A DNA stretch of 64,000 nucleotides from Taudactylus pleione (taxonomy: Eukaryota > Chordata > Amphibia > Anura > Myobatrachidae): the NCBI GenBank assembly GCA_031769625.1, contig JAUIMM010000169.1:9482001-9546000 (forward strand), given 5' to 3'. The notes under the pieces were generated by a model. The model was not told where the DNA came from and did not search any database. It was given only the letters and a program-made list of their open reading frames with translations. This document shows, piece by piece, positions 1-11,659 of the stretch (position 1 is the stretch's first letter; each line of letters opens with the position of its first letter). A program made the translations under genes and the position numbers.

Positions 1-607
1 CCAAGTATTCAAAATGACCGTCCCTCATGTTGAATGCTGTTTTCCACTTGTCACCTGTTCGGATACAGATGAGGTTGTATGCACCTCGGAGATCTAATTA
101 GAAAATATAGTGGATCCCTTGACTATGTCAAATAATTCGATGATCAATGGTAGAGGGCATCTGTTTTTTACTGTAATATCATTCAGGCCTCTATAATCTA
201 TACACGGCCTAGAAACAAAGAAGAATCCCGCTCCAGCAGGTGATGTAGATGGTCGGATAAATCCCTTTTTTAAGTTCTCTTGGATGTATTCCGACATTGC
301 GTCGGTATCTGGTAGGGACAGCGCATAGGTCCGACCACGGGGAGGCGTCTTCCCAGGCATCAAGGAAATAGGACAATCCCATTCTCTGTGAGGAGGTAAG
401 ATGTTAGCTTGTTTTTCGGAGAAAACATCGGTAAACGATTGATATTCTTTAGGTATAGATGGGGCCTCTGACGTCTGAATTTTCCTCACAGGTCGAATCT
501 TCGGAAGACAAGACCCCTGGCATTTCTCACTCCATGACAGAACCTCCATAGTGTTCCAATCAATTCTGGGATTGTGTTTACGCAGCCACGCCTCGAAACC
601 CTGATTG
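1..607 (-). pseudogene. Ty3/gypsy retrotransposon pol fragment (end of protease region, start of reverse transcriptase)
   Basis: On the minus strand this reads as the end of the protease/linker region (WLRKHNPRIDW near 560-600) followed by the N-terminal part of a Ty3/gypsy reverse transcriptase. Family landmarks are LPPHREWDCPISLMPG, PRGRTYALSLP, GFIRPSTSPAGAGFFFV and RPCIDYRGLN. The RT would copy element RNA to DNA in a cytoplasmic particle. Two lesions are visible. About six codons usual between FFFV and RPCIDYRG are missing near 205-215. A one-base deletion near 105 shifts the frame just before the conserved AYNLI-type segment, which continues in another frame to the window edge. The catalytic YxDD region would lie beyond position 1. 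The methionine at 549 is internal to pol, not a true start. Similarity stops near 607; 608-770 was not recognised. Confidence 0.85.
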
Positions 608-1815
608 TGACAACAATATTAGATGCCACTACTGACTTTGTAAAATTAGTTCCGCCGAGCAATAACATGCATCCACGCAAGCGAAGCTCCGGGCAAACAC
701 TAGCATTAAATACTATTTTGCCAACCAACCCAAATATCAAGTTAATGGCATTATTTTATTTCCCCTAATGAGGCTCAGCATTAACTTTTCAGCTCTCACA
801 ATGTACAGACCAAGCACTTAATACAATTAATATGATATAATATTAATAGCCCCGTTATTACACTAATACCCATGTACAAGCCTTATTTTAATACTCCACA
901 AGCCCCCATATAAAATCAATAATCCTCACCACCCCTGATTGTCAGTGTTCATAGTGGTCCTGAGCCACTCCTCACATTTCAGCCAGTATCACTCTACCTG
1001 TGCCTTGGGTAGTGGTACATTCCCATGTATATTGCATTTCATGAGAGCCATTCATTGAAATTGGTATTATCCTTTAATTTACTTAGCAATTATATACTCT
1101 AAAGTCTTTATAGTATGCAATATGTGTTTACAAGTGTAATCTGAACTTCAGATTGTATGTGAACAGAAAGGTTGATGGCTCTGTAAATGAGTTTCCTTTT
1201 ATTTTATTGCGGATGTGCCTGGATTTTCATCTGTCTTGCCATATCCTGAATATTCCTGCCATCTCTGAATGATTTTCCCACATAAAACACACTCTGTTGT
1301 GCTATGTTACTGGATACTTTCTCCTTGCTGCATCTCAATGAAGATACAGGCTGAGTACACACAGATGACTTACTAGATCTTGGAAATAATTCACCAACAC
1401 GACAATCACATTTTATTGTTCAGAAAATAAACAATCCATCTCCAGCTATGTTAGATACTGATGTATGGTGGGAGTAAAGGAAGGCTGCTATGCATGTCTA
1501 GTGAGATAATATATTTTTCTGGATGATATTGTTGAGAATTGTCATTCTACAGTATTAACATCGCTGTATCCAAAGTTGTTGGGAAATTAAGTTAGAGCCT
1601 GATCAGTCAACACTGAAGATCCACTGAAATGTAAAATAGTTACAATCGATGAAGTTCGAGTTTCCTATCCAGTCTTCTGTTTGTCTTGCCAGAAGGATTT
1701 CTTTTAGTTTTGCAGTGTGACCAATATTTCATATCTCATGGTGCATAAAAATGCCTGCAAGTATATATTTGTGTCATTTTAAGCCACTTTTTAAAAAAAC
1801 TTAAAAATACACCTC
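608..1815. other. Stretch without recognised features
   Basis: AT-rich sequence with only short open stretches. No paired terminal repeats, RNA gene or family signature was seen. Confidence 0.5.
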
Positions 1816-1818
1816 TAA

Positions 1819-2197
1819 AGGGGCCTATCCATTAGCAGATCTTTCTGTAAGATGAAAGACAGAAGATTTATCCCTTGAAAATTCCTGGGGCTGCTGTGAC
1901 AGATATCTGTCTTGTACATGACAGATTTTTGCAAACGAACGATATTGCATGACATCATTCTGGGAGTGGATTTTTTAAAATGTTTCTATTAATTTTCATT
2001 AAAAAAAATCGTTCGTCGCTTACCATGACAGCGATAAACGATAATTGACCAACATGTTGGAGAGACAAAAGACCAAATTTGTAGGCCGCAGTAGTGCGCA
2101 TTTTTATCGTTCAGAGCCTATCCATTAGCAGATAAATTGAACGACTGAACGATAAATCGTTCATCGTTCAAATTTATCGGCTAATGGATAGGCCCCT
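1819..2197. mobile_element. MITE, Harbinger-like, TSD TAA
   Basis: The ends are inverted copies of AGGGGCCTATCCATTAGC, flanked by TAA at 1816-1818 and 2198-2200. There is no coding capacity in 379 bp. The last ~90 bp form a second, smaller hairpin, because an extra copy of the terminal motif lies at about 2115-2140. A 3-bp TAA duplication and G-rich ends fit PIF/Harbinger-type elements; the class is inferred from that alone. Confidence 0.8.
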
Positions 2198-2643
2198 TAA
2201 CACCCTACTGCAATCTTAAAAACAATCCGATGTTGAATTATCATGCATTAACTTCCTTGCTAATTGAATAGGGAAAAATTAGTTTTTTAAACGGGTTATC
2301 ACGGCTTATTGAATCCCCCCCTTTATATGTCAGGAAAGGTTATATTGATAATGCTATTATAGTGTTTGTCATACTTTTTTACATTTATTACATTTTAGAT
2401 TTGCATGCACCAAATTTTGCATATGTTTTAAATTATGTGCCTAAACAATTTGATAACATCACATCTGAGAAGATACTAAAATCTTGGTATTTTGTATGGG
2501 GAAAAATGAAGTAGCTCCTTACATAATTGCATTATGTCTATTTAGCTGATTTTTATTTTTTTGATTACAAAAAATAAATCTTGTTTTAGTAATTTAGTCA
2601 TGTAGTTACAAAATTACAAGATCATAATCCTTTGGAACTTTAA

Positions 2644-2760
2644 GGGATAAATTTATTAACAATCGTGTCTGGCCGAGTTAGAGTTCCTGTGAGAGTTTCC
2701 CCGATCTTAAAACACAGAGATTTACTAAAGTCAAACACGGATGTCAAAACAGGAATCCAT
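2644..2760. repeat. Left-end fragment related to the 25.9-28.2 kb element
   Basis: The string ATAAATTTATTAA followed by GGCCGAGTT, GAGAGTTT and TTTACTAAAGTCAAACACGG parallels the order at 25914-26005. No matching right end was found downstream, so this looks like a truncated copy. Confidence 0.4.
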
Positions 2761-4394
2761 CTTCAAAACACGTTACCTCCCCCAAATGCTGCCGACCTGT
2801 GTGTTGCTGTCTGAGTCTCTGATCCCATATAAAATAAACTTGGCTCCAGTGTCTACCGTCCCATGGAGGAAGGTTTAGGTCTATGACACATTAATGTATG
2901 ACAAAAGGGAGCTGAGCAGTGACGATTTTAGTAAAGTAAGTCAATGAAAAAAAGAGACGTCTGAGCGATTTCTTGTTTAATGCTGCCTAAACCGTTAAAG
3001 ATATATAACAACAATGGACTTTATTTTATACCATGTAGAGATTGATACATCAATTTTTCTGGAGAAACCAGATAATACGTAAGTCCTGTTTACCGAAACA
3101 AAATTTCAGTTTTTCCATTTTAGAACCGTTCTGATTTAATTTATCTGAAAAACGATTCTTTAATTTCAAACGAGTCCAACTCCCGATAAGAGTCTGCTTT
3201 GGCATGACAATTAATAAAGCACAGTTACATACACTTAATGTGCTTTAGTTGACCTAAGTGGAGACTGTTTTGTTTATGGACAACTTTACATGGCCCTTTT
3301 GCATGCGCCGTTAAAACTAAACCTTCTTGTGCTGACTTCAGGAGGAAAACGATTAATGTCATCTACAAGGTAATCTTTAAAGACCTCAGTTAACAAAATT
3401 ATGACCGTAAATTCAAAATATCTCCCATGTGAAGCTGGGACGGGTCGCTAGTACAGTATATACCATTCTCAATATACCCATCGTTAAAGATCTGTGGCGA
3501 AATATAATTTACTTTACATAAAAAGGAGAACTGACATTGATTATCATAAGTTCATCCCACACCCTCTCAGAAAAGGTCAATAATAGCACCTACATTTATC
3601 CTTTCTGATCCTAACATAGCAGAGGATAATAACTTTCAGCGAGTTAAACATTACAATTATTAAAATATCAATATATTAAAAGGTTGTCCAATTTTGAAAC
3701 ATCCTTCTATTTAATTACTGTCCCCCATGTAGCAAATAGCAGTAGTAACGTTACCTGCAGCTATGAGCCAGATATAACTATATATGGCAGCAGCAACTAC
3801 ATTATGAAATACAGGACTAAATTCATTCTTGTTGGAAATTATGTGTGTGCAGGTGTTGATATTGAAAAGTTATTTAAGCACACACCAGTGTATGACTCAA
3901 ACTATAAACAGTCAAGTTACTTAATCAGTGGTGTTGGTGGTTTATTGAGAGACAGCAGGTACAGCTGTACTCACTGTTACATGTACACTGGTAATGGAGG
4001 AAATCAGGATTCTATACAGCTCACTAGCCTGCTGCAAACGGGTAGAAGTGCAGGCAGGGCCGTCACTAGACATTTTGGTACCCTGTGCCAGAAAGAGCAT
4101 TGGTGCCCCCCTCCGCCCACATTAAAATTAGAGATTGTGATAAATATGCCCATAAGTACAGACTGATCGCATTTCTCATTAGAGGTATGAGAAATTTGAT
4201 CAGCATTCAAAAGGGATACACATTTTAGGGCATGGATATTTAAAAAAAATCTCCTCCAAAACCCAGGTTTCTAAAATGAAGAGATACTTAAATAAGGTAA
4301 AAAGATTGTGAAAATATCCATTTTAACAACATTTTAGTAAAAAAAAAATGATTAATAGGTCCCATTGGCTCAAAAGAGTCAATCACTAATTATT
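2761..4394. other. Mostly unique AT-rich stretch with two repeat ends
   Basis: Near 3432-3453 there is GAAGCTGGGACGGGTCGCTAGT, possibly the 3' end of an old element because it ends in CTAGT, but no partner end was identified. Near 4056-4110 the motif GGGCCGTCACTAGACATTTT resembles one end of an hAT MITE family. An open stretch at 3684-4166 uses a TTG start and has no family resemblance. Confidence 0.4.
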
Positions 4395-4448
4395 TACACA
4401 CACACATTATATATATATATATATATATAATATATATAGATATTTATA
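4395..4448. repeat. Compound (CA)/(TA) microsatellite
   Basis: A short CA run leads directly into TA repeats that degrade into TATTTATATG. Confidence 0.9.
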
Positions 4449-4779
4449 TGAGTCTCCTATTTAGACCAAGGCTCCCATTTATTCTATTTTTATTATTTAA
4501 TCTGAGGGTGGGCTTGAGGGTGGGGGCAATTAGATTACCAGAAATCTCAGGGGGATCCTGATTCCAGAGTCTGCAGTGCTGCCGTGCTGTCTGCAGTGCT
4601 GCCGTGTCACTAATTTATTCACTGGTGTTCTCAGGCTGTCAGCTGTGACTCACTGAGCAGTGAGCACAGCCACAGACAGCAGTCTTCAGGTGTGTTATGG
4701 CCGCCCATGAGCGGCAGTATCACAGCCTTCTTTTACTAAGTTTAGTCCTACAGGGCTTCCGTAGCCCTGCAGGACATAA

Positions 4780-5098
4780 GGACCCCATACACGGCACGAT
4801 ATACGTGCCGATCCGACGGATTGGCATGATATAGGTACTATATCATGCCGTGCATGGGCACGATATCGTACCTGATATCGTGCTGCGCGCTCCCGCGGGA
4901 TCGTATATCGCATCCCCAGATCTTCCCGCAGGTTCATCTGATCTGGGATGCGATGTACGATCCCATTCAGATGGAGGAGGGAGCCGGCATATCGTGCGGT
5001 AAGCGGGGACCATACAATTGCCGGCGGTGACAGCACGATCCGTCTACCGACGATTCGGCAGTCGCCCTACACGGGGAATCGCACTGTGTATGGGCACC
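4780..5098. mobile_element. Palindrome-rich MITE
   Basis: The ends are imperfect inverted copies of a CCCATACAC motif followed by GGCACGAT or AGTGCGAT. Inside are several self-complementary blocks, including copies of GATATCGT and a CCCGCGGGATCG hairpin. Flanks are TAA and TAT, so the duplication is uncertain. Nothing is encoded. Confidence 0.6.
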
Positions 5099-5159
5099 TA
5101 TACAGTAATAGATGAATATGATAATGATGCGGCCGCATCAACTACTGGACCACCTGGGC

Positions 5160-5346
5160 TATTATTGCAGAGGAGGCGGCCGGGATACAAGTGCGCCAAG
5201 TGCAAGATTCGGGGGAGGCGGAGCTGTTAGACACAGCTACGAAAGGCAGCCGGCAGTGCAGCTGTGATATACACAGCAGCGGGTTCCGCCTCAGAGCACA
5301 CTGCGCTCTGTGCGGTGACACCGGCCGCACCACCTTAGTTATGGCC
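5160..5346. repeat. hAT-type MITE fragment (right end preserved)
   Basis: The right end reads GGCCGCACCACCTTAGTTATGGCCCTG. Its reverse complement begins CAGGGCCATAACTAAGG, the end type of the complete element at 33062-33331. I could not fix the left end. Confidence 0.45.
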
Positions 5347-5706
5347 CTGAGTGCAGGGATGCTGGAAAAGCTTTATATGCCTCCCACCTGCACAGTACAA
5401 CCAAGATGACCCCAGTATATGCTCAGTAGTGATCACATCGGCCATCTTGGAACAGGGCATAAAACCTGCCTGGAAGGACAGGACGTTGGAGTCTGCATAG
5501 TAGCACACTCCTCTATTAACAATTCTGTCCAATCTAAGAGAGTAAATCTAATACCCCTTTCACACTGTCAGCAATAGACCGGGTTATTTCATTTGAAATA
5601 ATCCGGGTCGAGTGGGCAGCCAGTAAGAGCTGTGAGGAGAGGGAGGGAGAGAGGGAGGGGGCATGGCTTCCCTGCAGTTCTCTACTAAGGCTATGCTAGA
5701 CGGGTT

Positions 5707-6164
5707 GGGTATGAAATGCCACCGGCCGGGAAGCCGTCTGACAAAATCCCGACGCCGCAAGCCTGAACGCTGAAAATCCTGACTGGGGCTGGTAAGTACC
5801 CTAACCCTCCCCTCTCCCTCCCCCTAACCCTCCTTTAGTGGTACCTAACCCTAACCTCCCCCGCTGGTGGTGCCTAATCCTAACCTCCCCCCGGAGGTGC
5901 CTAACCCTAAACCTAATCCCCCCTCACCGCACCCTAAAACTAACCATCCTGGGGTGGTGCCTAACCCTAAGTTCCCCCGGGGGTTCCTAAACCTAACCCC
6001 ACTCCCCAGCTTACCTTCATTCGGGAAGCCGTATTTCTAGATTTCGGCATTGGGATTTAGACGGGCTTCTGGATTTCGACGCCTGTCTTTAGACCCACGT
6101 CGGTATTTAGATGCCGGGATTTAGAAAGACGACCTCCCGGCCGTCGGCATTTTAACTGTATCCC
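5707..6164. mobile_element. MITE with degenerate CCCTAA-rich core
   Basis: The left end GGGTATGAAATGCCACCGG pairs with the reverse complement of the right end (GGGATACAGTTAAAATGCC, then GACGGCCGGGAG). Between about 5800 and 6000 the sequence is dominated by CCTAACCCTAA-like blocks separated by G-rich or C-rich runs. The telomere-like core is interstitial and degenerate, so it is part of the repeat and not a chromosome end. Confidence 0.65.
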
Positions 6165-7130
6165 GTGCTAGACACATGCTTTACCGGATTATATAATAGA
6201 TTTAGAGCTAAATATTGTAACAAATACATAGGACACTGCAGATATAATTTGGTCTGCCAGTTTCTGTGAAATTTTGGCTTGCTATGTCCAATGACAACTA
6301 CAGATTATTCCGAACTAGAATTGTCTGATCATTTTTTAATTGTTCAGTATTTAAAATGCAGTTGGCTGCTAAGAGCATTAACATGTGTGTGGTCATCTTC
6401 CTGCCTGTTCTGAATCCCAAACAATGGGATCTGTCCCGATAGTTCTGTGATTTATTAATTCCCTCAATGACATTTCTGAATGTATGTACCATGTGGGTTG
6501 TCAGGACTTGACATCATGTGGCAAAATGGATGTGTGCAGTACTCTTCGTGGGCATATAGAGAACCAGACAGACAGGGAAAAGGCAAAAGTCAAACAGTTA
6601 TATCAAGTAATTGAAATCCAATTTTCTTCTAATGATGTGTTGCAGAATTCTCTAAGAAGCTCTAAGGTTTTCTCTCAGGCCATTGAAGCATTACACATTA
6701 TGTAAAGCTTTGCAAAGTCTAATTTGTTTCATACACCTGTGGACAGAGATTTGCATCATCATGAATATTAATAACCACTTTAGCAACAACAAGGGAGAAG
6801 ATACAATAAACATTCGGTCTCCTGAATTGAAAAAAAGACGAAAATAAGAAGCATTTCCTTTATATTCTGCTTGGTAATTATACTGCTGTCTCTATGTTAA
6901 GAGTATTAATACTATATGAAAGCAGTGTTTGTTTTCTTAATTTAATTGAAAGGAAACATAACCAAAAATATTTTTGTGTGTTCTGAAAATGTATCAAATC
7001 TCTGTCCAATTGTAATATTATTTGCTATAAAAATGTAAAGGTTAGCTTAGATGGTTCTGTTCTCTTCTCCACCTTACCCTGCATTCTGTATTGTAAAAAA
7101 CCAGATCAGTGGTGGGGGCCACATGATATT
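6165..7130. other. Stretch without recognised features
   Basis: AT-rich DNA with no paired repeat ends and no convincing coding signal. The 73-codon open stretch at 6484-6705 has no recognisable motif. Confidence 0.5.
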
Positions 7131-7134
7131 TTCA

Positions 7135-8125
7135 AGGGCAGGGGCAGCCCTGCACATAGGCAAACAAGACTCATGCCTAGGGCGACCTAACTCCAGAGTG
7201 GATACCTAGGGTTACAACTAGTCTGGTAACCAGACTGTCTGGAGTCCGGGAGGGTGTAGATGACCCGGGCATCAGATCATATTGCCAACAGAAAAGCCAC
7301 TGCGGCTTTTCAAATTTGACACCGACCACGAGCCAATTAGGCTGTGTAATCACTCCACCCACTCACAGTGACTTTTATTAGCTAGCATGAGCGGCAGTCA
7401 GTCTTTCAGTGGAGGGGGAGCATAGAAGAATTCTCAAAGAGGAGCAGAAGGCGCCACATAAAAGAGGGAGCCAATTGGGAGCAGTTGCAGCAAGCATTCA
7501 TGGCGTGCTGCGTCATAACTCTGCCCACTTACTCTGGCTTTTATTATCTGGTGCCAGTGGCACAAAGTCAGTACAAGTCAGTAGAATGGTGGAAGGGGAG
7601 CATAGAAAAGCTCCCGCACAGAAGAGGCGACCTGGCGAGAAGAAGATTAAAAGAGATGGAAGACAGAAGATTGGAAAAGGAGGCAGAAGGAAGGTAAAAG
7701 GTGCTGGGTCAAGCCAAAAGATGCCAGAATGCCTAAGTCATGGCGGCAATGGGGATCTTGCAAAAGAGCTTAAACTGACTCCCTTGCTGTTCAGGTGAAT
7801 GGTGACAAGAGTCAAGTAGCCAGTGGAGTCAAGCCAGCACAACAAGCCAGCACAAAGAGGTAAGAGAGGATCCGGAGCTTGGCAAGCTGAAGAGCAGCAC
7901 TGACCCCTGCAGGAAAGGGCTGGCATAGACAGTATCCCCCACCTGTACCCTCTAAGATTGGCCTAGTGGGTAATGTACCCATGGCACACCCTGTACTCAT
8001 ATAACCATCCTAAACTACAAGGGTGTCTGGCATTAGCCCGGGGCATGCAGTCAGTAGAAGGTCCACAGGCATGGTGGGCAGGTCACAATTAAAATCTTGT
8101 CTAGGGCTCCGCAGCAGCCAAAAAC
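7135..8125. repeat. Old interspersed repeat with internal duplication
   Basis: A left part with GCCCTGCACATAGGC and GCCTAGGGCG faces an inverted-looking TTGTCTAGGGCTC near 8098-8112. Internally, a block running from CACTCCACCCACTCACAG through GGAGCATAGAAGAATTC is repeated as CTCTGCCCACTTACTCTGG through GGAGCATAGAAAAG, a diverged tandem duplication. The 129-codon open stretch at 7409-7798 lies across this duplication and is basic and low-complexity, so I do not call a gene. Confidence 0.35.
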
Positions 8126-8550
8126 TGCATCCTTTAGTTGTGGATACAACCTACTCCTTCATTCTCACTCTTTTTAGAAAATCTCTTCCATGTCTTTAGG
8201 ATGGATTGATTGGAGACATCCATGCAAAAAGACAGCTAATATTGAGCATTTCTTTGAGACATGGGAGAACTTAAATGACACACTCCCCCCTTTCCTTACA
8301 GAACAACTTTACAAATGCTTCCAGGGTACCGTCTGGCATTAAACTTGTGTGTGTGCTCAGGAACCCTTAATTCAGCTAACACTTTCTTTTCCCTCACCCA
8401 AATGATGCTTCTGGTTGCAAGTTAATTGTTGCATTGTTTCTACTTGTTCTCCTTTTTACTGTATATATCTGTTGGGATTTACATATATCATTCTTTATGT
8501 TATGTATTTACATATCCCTATCACACATTTGAACTGTGCACTTGAACTAA

Positions 8551-9128
8551 GGGCCTGATTCAGACCCGGAACCCGGACTCTAAGCTGCGATCGCTCGCTA
8601 TGGGCGATTGTCGCCCGTCTGCGCATGCATATGCACCGCAGTGCGCGTGTGCGAGCAAGTCACTGTGATCTGGAATCGTGCGCTTGTAGCACTAAGACTG
8701 AGCGCTACCTTGAGTGACAGATAGTGCCGTTTGTGGGTGGTGACAGAGGAAGGTGCTTGTGAACGAGGGAGTGGTGCTGCAGGCACTTCTGGGCGTCAAA
8801 ACTGAGTTTTATGGGTGTGCATAATTAGCATGGCAGTGTCATTGTACACGTCACTTGGTTGTTTTTCAGCCTGCAGTGATCGCAGTGCTGGCGGAGGAGT
8901 AGGATCTGCCTCAAGCGCTGCGTGCAGCTCCGATGGCTCTCGATGTTACCGATGACGTGTGTTAAGAAAGGAAAGTGGGCATCTCTATACACCAGCGTAC
9001 GCTCACTGCCGTCTCTCTATAAGACAGGGGGCATCCTTACGCCACACAGTGCGATTGCGGAATTTCCATACCCAGCCCCTTTTGGCAGCGAGTGATCGCA
9101 GCTTAGCATCCAGGTCTGAATCAGGCCC
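8551..9128. mobile_element. GGGCCTGATTCAG-family MITE (copy 1)
   Basis: The ends are GGGCCTGATTCAG and its exact reverse complement. A longer inverted match, containing GCTGCGATCGCTCGC-like and GCGAGTGATCGCAGC blocks, follows. Flanks are TAA and AAA, a 3-bp duplication with one mismatch. The interior shares GACAGATAGTGCCGTTTGTGG with other family members. Non-coding. Confidence 0.85.
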
Positions 9129-9650
9129 AAAGTTTTCAGGCTTCAATTAAGAAAAACGTTTTTGAAAAATAAAAATCATGCCCAGGTGACCAAATTGGTA
9201 GGGCCGGCTCTGTTCAGGGGCCTGATAAGTTCACATCCACAGGGGGGCAGATTATTACATTTGTGGAGAAGCATTATCATATGTATTCTATTATGAGAGT
9301 TCAGCATCACACAATCACAGATACACTGACTATGTAACTTTACTTTGTCCACTCTGTGCTATTAAAATAACTGAGAAGAAGGAAGAGAATAATAGATCCT
9401 ACTTACAAAATCCTCATCACATCCATGAGCCAATCAGTTTCCAATAACTGTGCCAGTTTCCAAGGACCACAGACATGATGAATTAGAATCATCAATAGTA
9501 TTGTAAAGGATATGTAAAATCACCTACACTCCTGATGTCATTTACATCTGCTTGTGTGGGTCTTCCAAACCTGTTCGGTACTGTTAAGATTAAGTAGTCT
9601 TAAATATAGCTTCTAGCAATGTTCCTTTAACATTACAATTAGAGACTATT

Positions 9651-9818
9651 GGGGTATATTTACTCTGAGAATTTTTAGAATTAGAGATGTTGCCCATAGC
9701 AACCAATCATATTCTACTTAACATTTAACTAGCACATTCTAGAAGTTAATTAGAATCTGATTGGTTGCTATGGGCAACACCTCCAATTCTAAAAACTCTC
9801 ACTTTAGTAAATATAACC
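9651..9818. mobile_element. Short palindromic MITE, GGGGTATATTTACT family
   Basis: Nearly the whole 168 bp folds on itself. The left arm contains GATGTTGCCCATAGCAACC and the right arm carries the complementary GGTTGCTATGGGCAACA. Ends are GGGGTATATTTACT and AGTAAATATAACC. One-ended relatives lie at 24209 and 62414. Confidence 0.8.
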
Positions 9819-11071
9819 TATAACGTATAGGTATTGGGATATATCTTTGTAGACTTTCTGAAGAATAATAACAGCAAACCTAAATAAACATTTCCAACAA
9901 AGGAGAAAAAGGGGGATGAATTCTGTTGTGGTTACAAGTATTAAAGTCTATATTCTTAAAATTACTAGTAGAATTCTTGATTTTCAGTAGTGTTATAATG
10001 TAAATGAATAGATTCTATTTAATGCATATAACTAAAGAATAAATATATGTATATATTGTGGCAATATCAAGCTAAGAGGTGTTAGTGAGCCATGGATTCT
10101 GTGTGGGGATGGAGGGATTCACCCACACTGGGGAAAAATAGAAGGTGTGACTGACCACAACTAATGGCTGCATGTGGAGACAGTCTAAGAGGGACTGTAG
10201 CAGCCAAAGACCCCAGTGTGCCAAGCCAGGCCAATGGGGGCTAGCAGGCCATGTCAAGACCTGCAGTCAGGCAGGGAGGACCACAAGAGAGACTTTGTGG
10301 CAGACAAGCCAGGCCAGGAAGCAGTGTCTATACCTGTGAGAGACAGTAGAATGCCTGCCTCTAGCATTGCTGGCTGCTCGGTGCTGTTCCAGACACCCTG
10401 CTAGACAGAAGCAAGGGCCATGAGGCAGCTACGGTGCTGCCCACAAAGCCCTGCACTCGGTGCGGTGGCATCGGTTGTACACCCTTAGTTAAGGGCCTGG
10501 ATATATGTACTAATCTGAGGCAGATATGGCTGTTATTCAAAAATGTGCACACCTTTTTTTTGCTAATAAATTCTGGAATATGGCCTTATGAAATAGCAGA
10601 TGATCCGCTCTTTTGATTTTGTATCTGGTATGAATTGACTTCACCCAAAGGAACTGATCCTGTTTTTGTTTTCACAAATTTGTTTTGTTACGATTTTCCA
10701 TATACAGTATAAGAGCACTTCTTGGTATGTATTATTATGAAGTGTTTTTTTGTAGTGGTCTATGTTTTTTTAATTGGGTACAAAAGCAGTTGGAATTATT
10801 ACAAACATTTTTACACTATACTTTGTATATGTTGTACTATTTTTTATGCGCATACGTTTCTGATAATACTGAGGAAATCACAAGGAAATTAAGTTCCTGG
10901 GATAAATAGAAAATAACTCAGATAAGCTCTTGATTTACACAATTTGATACGCATATAATATTTTGGGGATCCTATAATGGGATACTTTAATTAACCTTCG
11001 GACATAGTAATACTACACTAGATGGCGCTGTGTCTCATTTATTGTTTAGTTTCATCCATTGGCAGAACAAG
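9819..11071. other. Mostly unique stretch with one MITE end
   Basis: At 10450-10499 the sequence GCACTCGGTGCGGTGGCATC and TTAGTTAAGGGCCTG matches the right end of the CAGGGCCGTAAC-type hAT MITEs. The rest is AT-rich with no feature I recognise. Confidence 0.45.
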
Positions 11072-11095
11072 ATATATATATATATATATATTATA

Positions 11096-11652
11096 TAGTG
11101 GTGAGGGGAGTTGTCTCTCACCTTAATTGCCCACATTCTGGTGGGATAAGCTCCAAGGGAGAGGAAAACAAGGCCAGCACATTCTGCAGTAACAATAGAA
11201 GTTTGGAATTCCGGGTTTTCTGGACTGCACAACTCAAAGTGGAGATATGGAACTCCTTGTTTTCCAGGTTGCCCAGTCCAGCAGGAAGTCAGCAGCACAG
11301 GAAGGGTTTAAAACTCTTACACACCTGTTGCTCCTGATGCTGGATAAGCTAGCCAGGCAATAGGCTGGTGGGTGGTGGTTAGCATTAGGGTGCCAGGATC
11401 TAGAGGGTCCACAGACATTAGCGCAAGAAGTGCTGAGACATTTACTTTTATGTTGTTTGCTTATTTTCTGTTATGTGTCTGTGTGTTCCAGGCCTAACCT
11501 CATGTATGCTAAGGTGCAGCATCTGCTACCATTAAAAATACACTGCTTTACCAAGTAGCTGCCTGTCTGGAGTCCTCATTTCAATACCCCATGGAGCTTA
11601 TCCCACCAGAATTTGTGAAAATCAGGTGAGAGACAACCCCTCTCACCATAAT
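11096..11652. mobile_element. Non-autonomous DNA transposon with ~65-bp terminal inverted repeats
   Basis: The left end (TGGTGAGGGGAGTTGTCTCT, then CATTCTGGTGGGATAAGCTC) is repeated inverted at the right end (ATCCCACCAGAATTTGTG, then AGAGACAACCCCTCTCACCA). Both ends sit in (TA) microsatellite, so the target duplication cannot be resolved. There is no transposase. An internal segment recurs inverted at 14560-14900. Confidence 0.7.
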
Positions 11653-11659
11653 ATATAAA

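Noticed and set aside
574..768. Short plus-strand open stretch next to the gypsy fragment
   Set aside because: It overlaps the pol fragment in antisense and has no motif.
3684..4166. 160-codon open stretch on the plus strand
   Set aside because: It starts at TTG, has no recognisable domain, and its end lies in a MITE end sequence.
7409..7798. 129-codon basic open stretch
   Set aside because: It covers an old tandem duplication in a repeat and lacks any domain.
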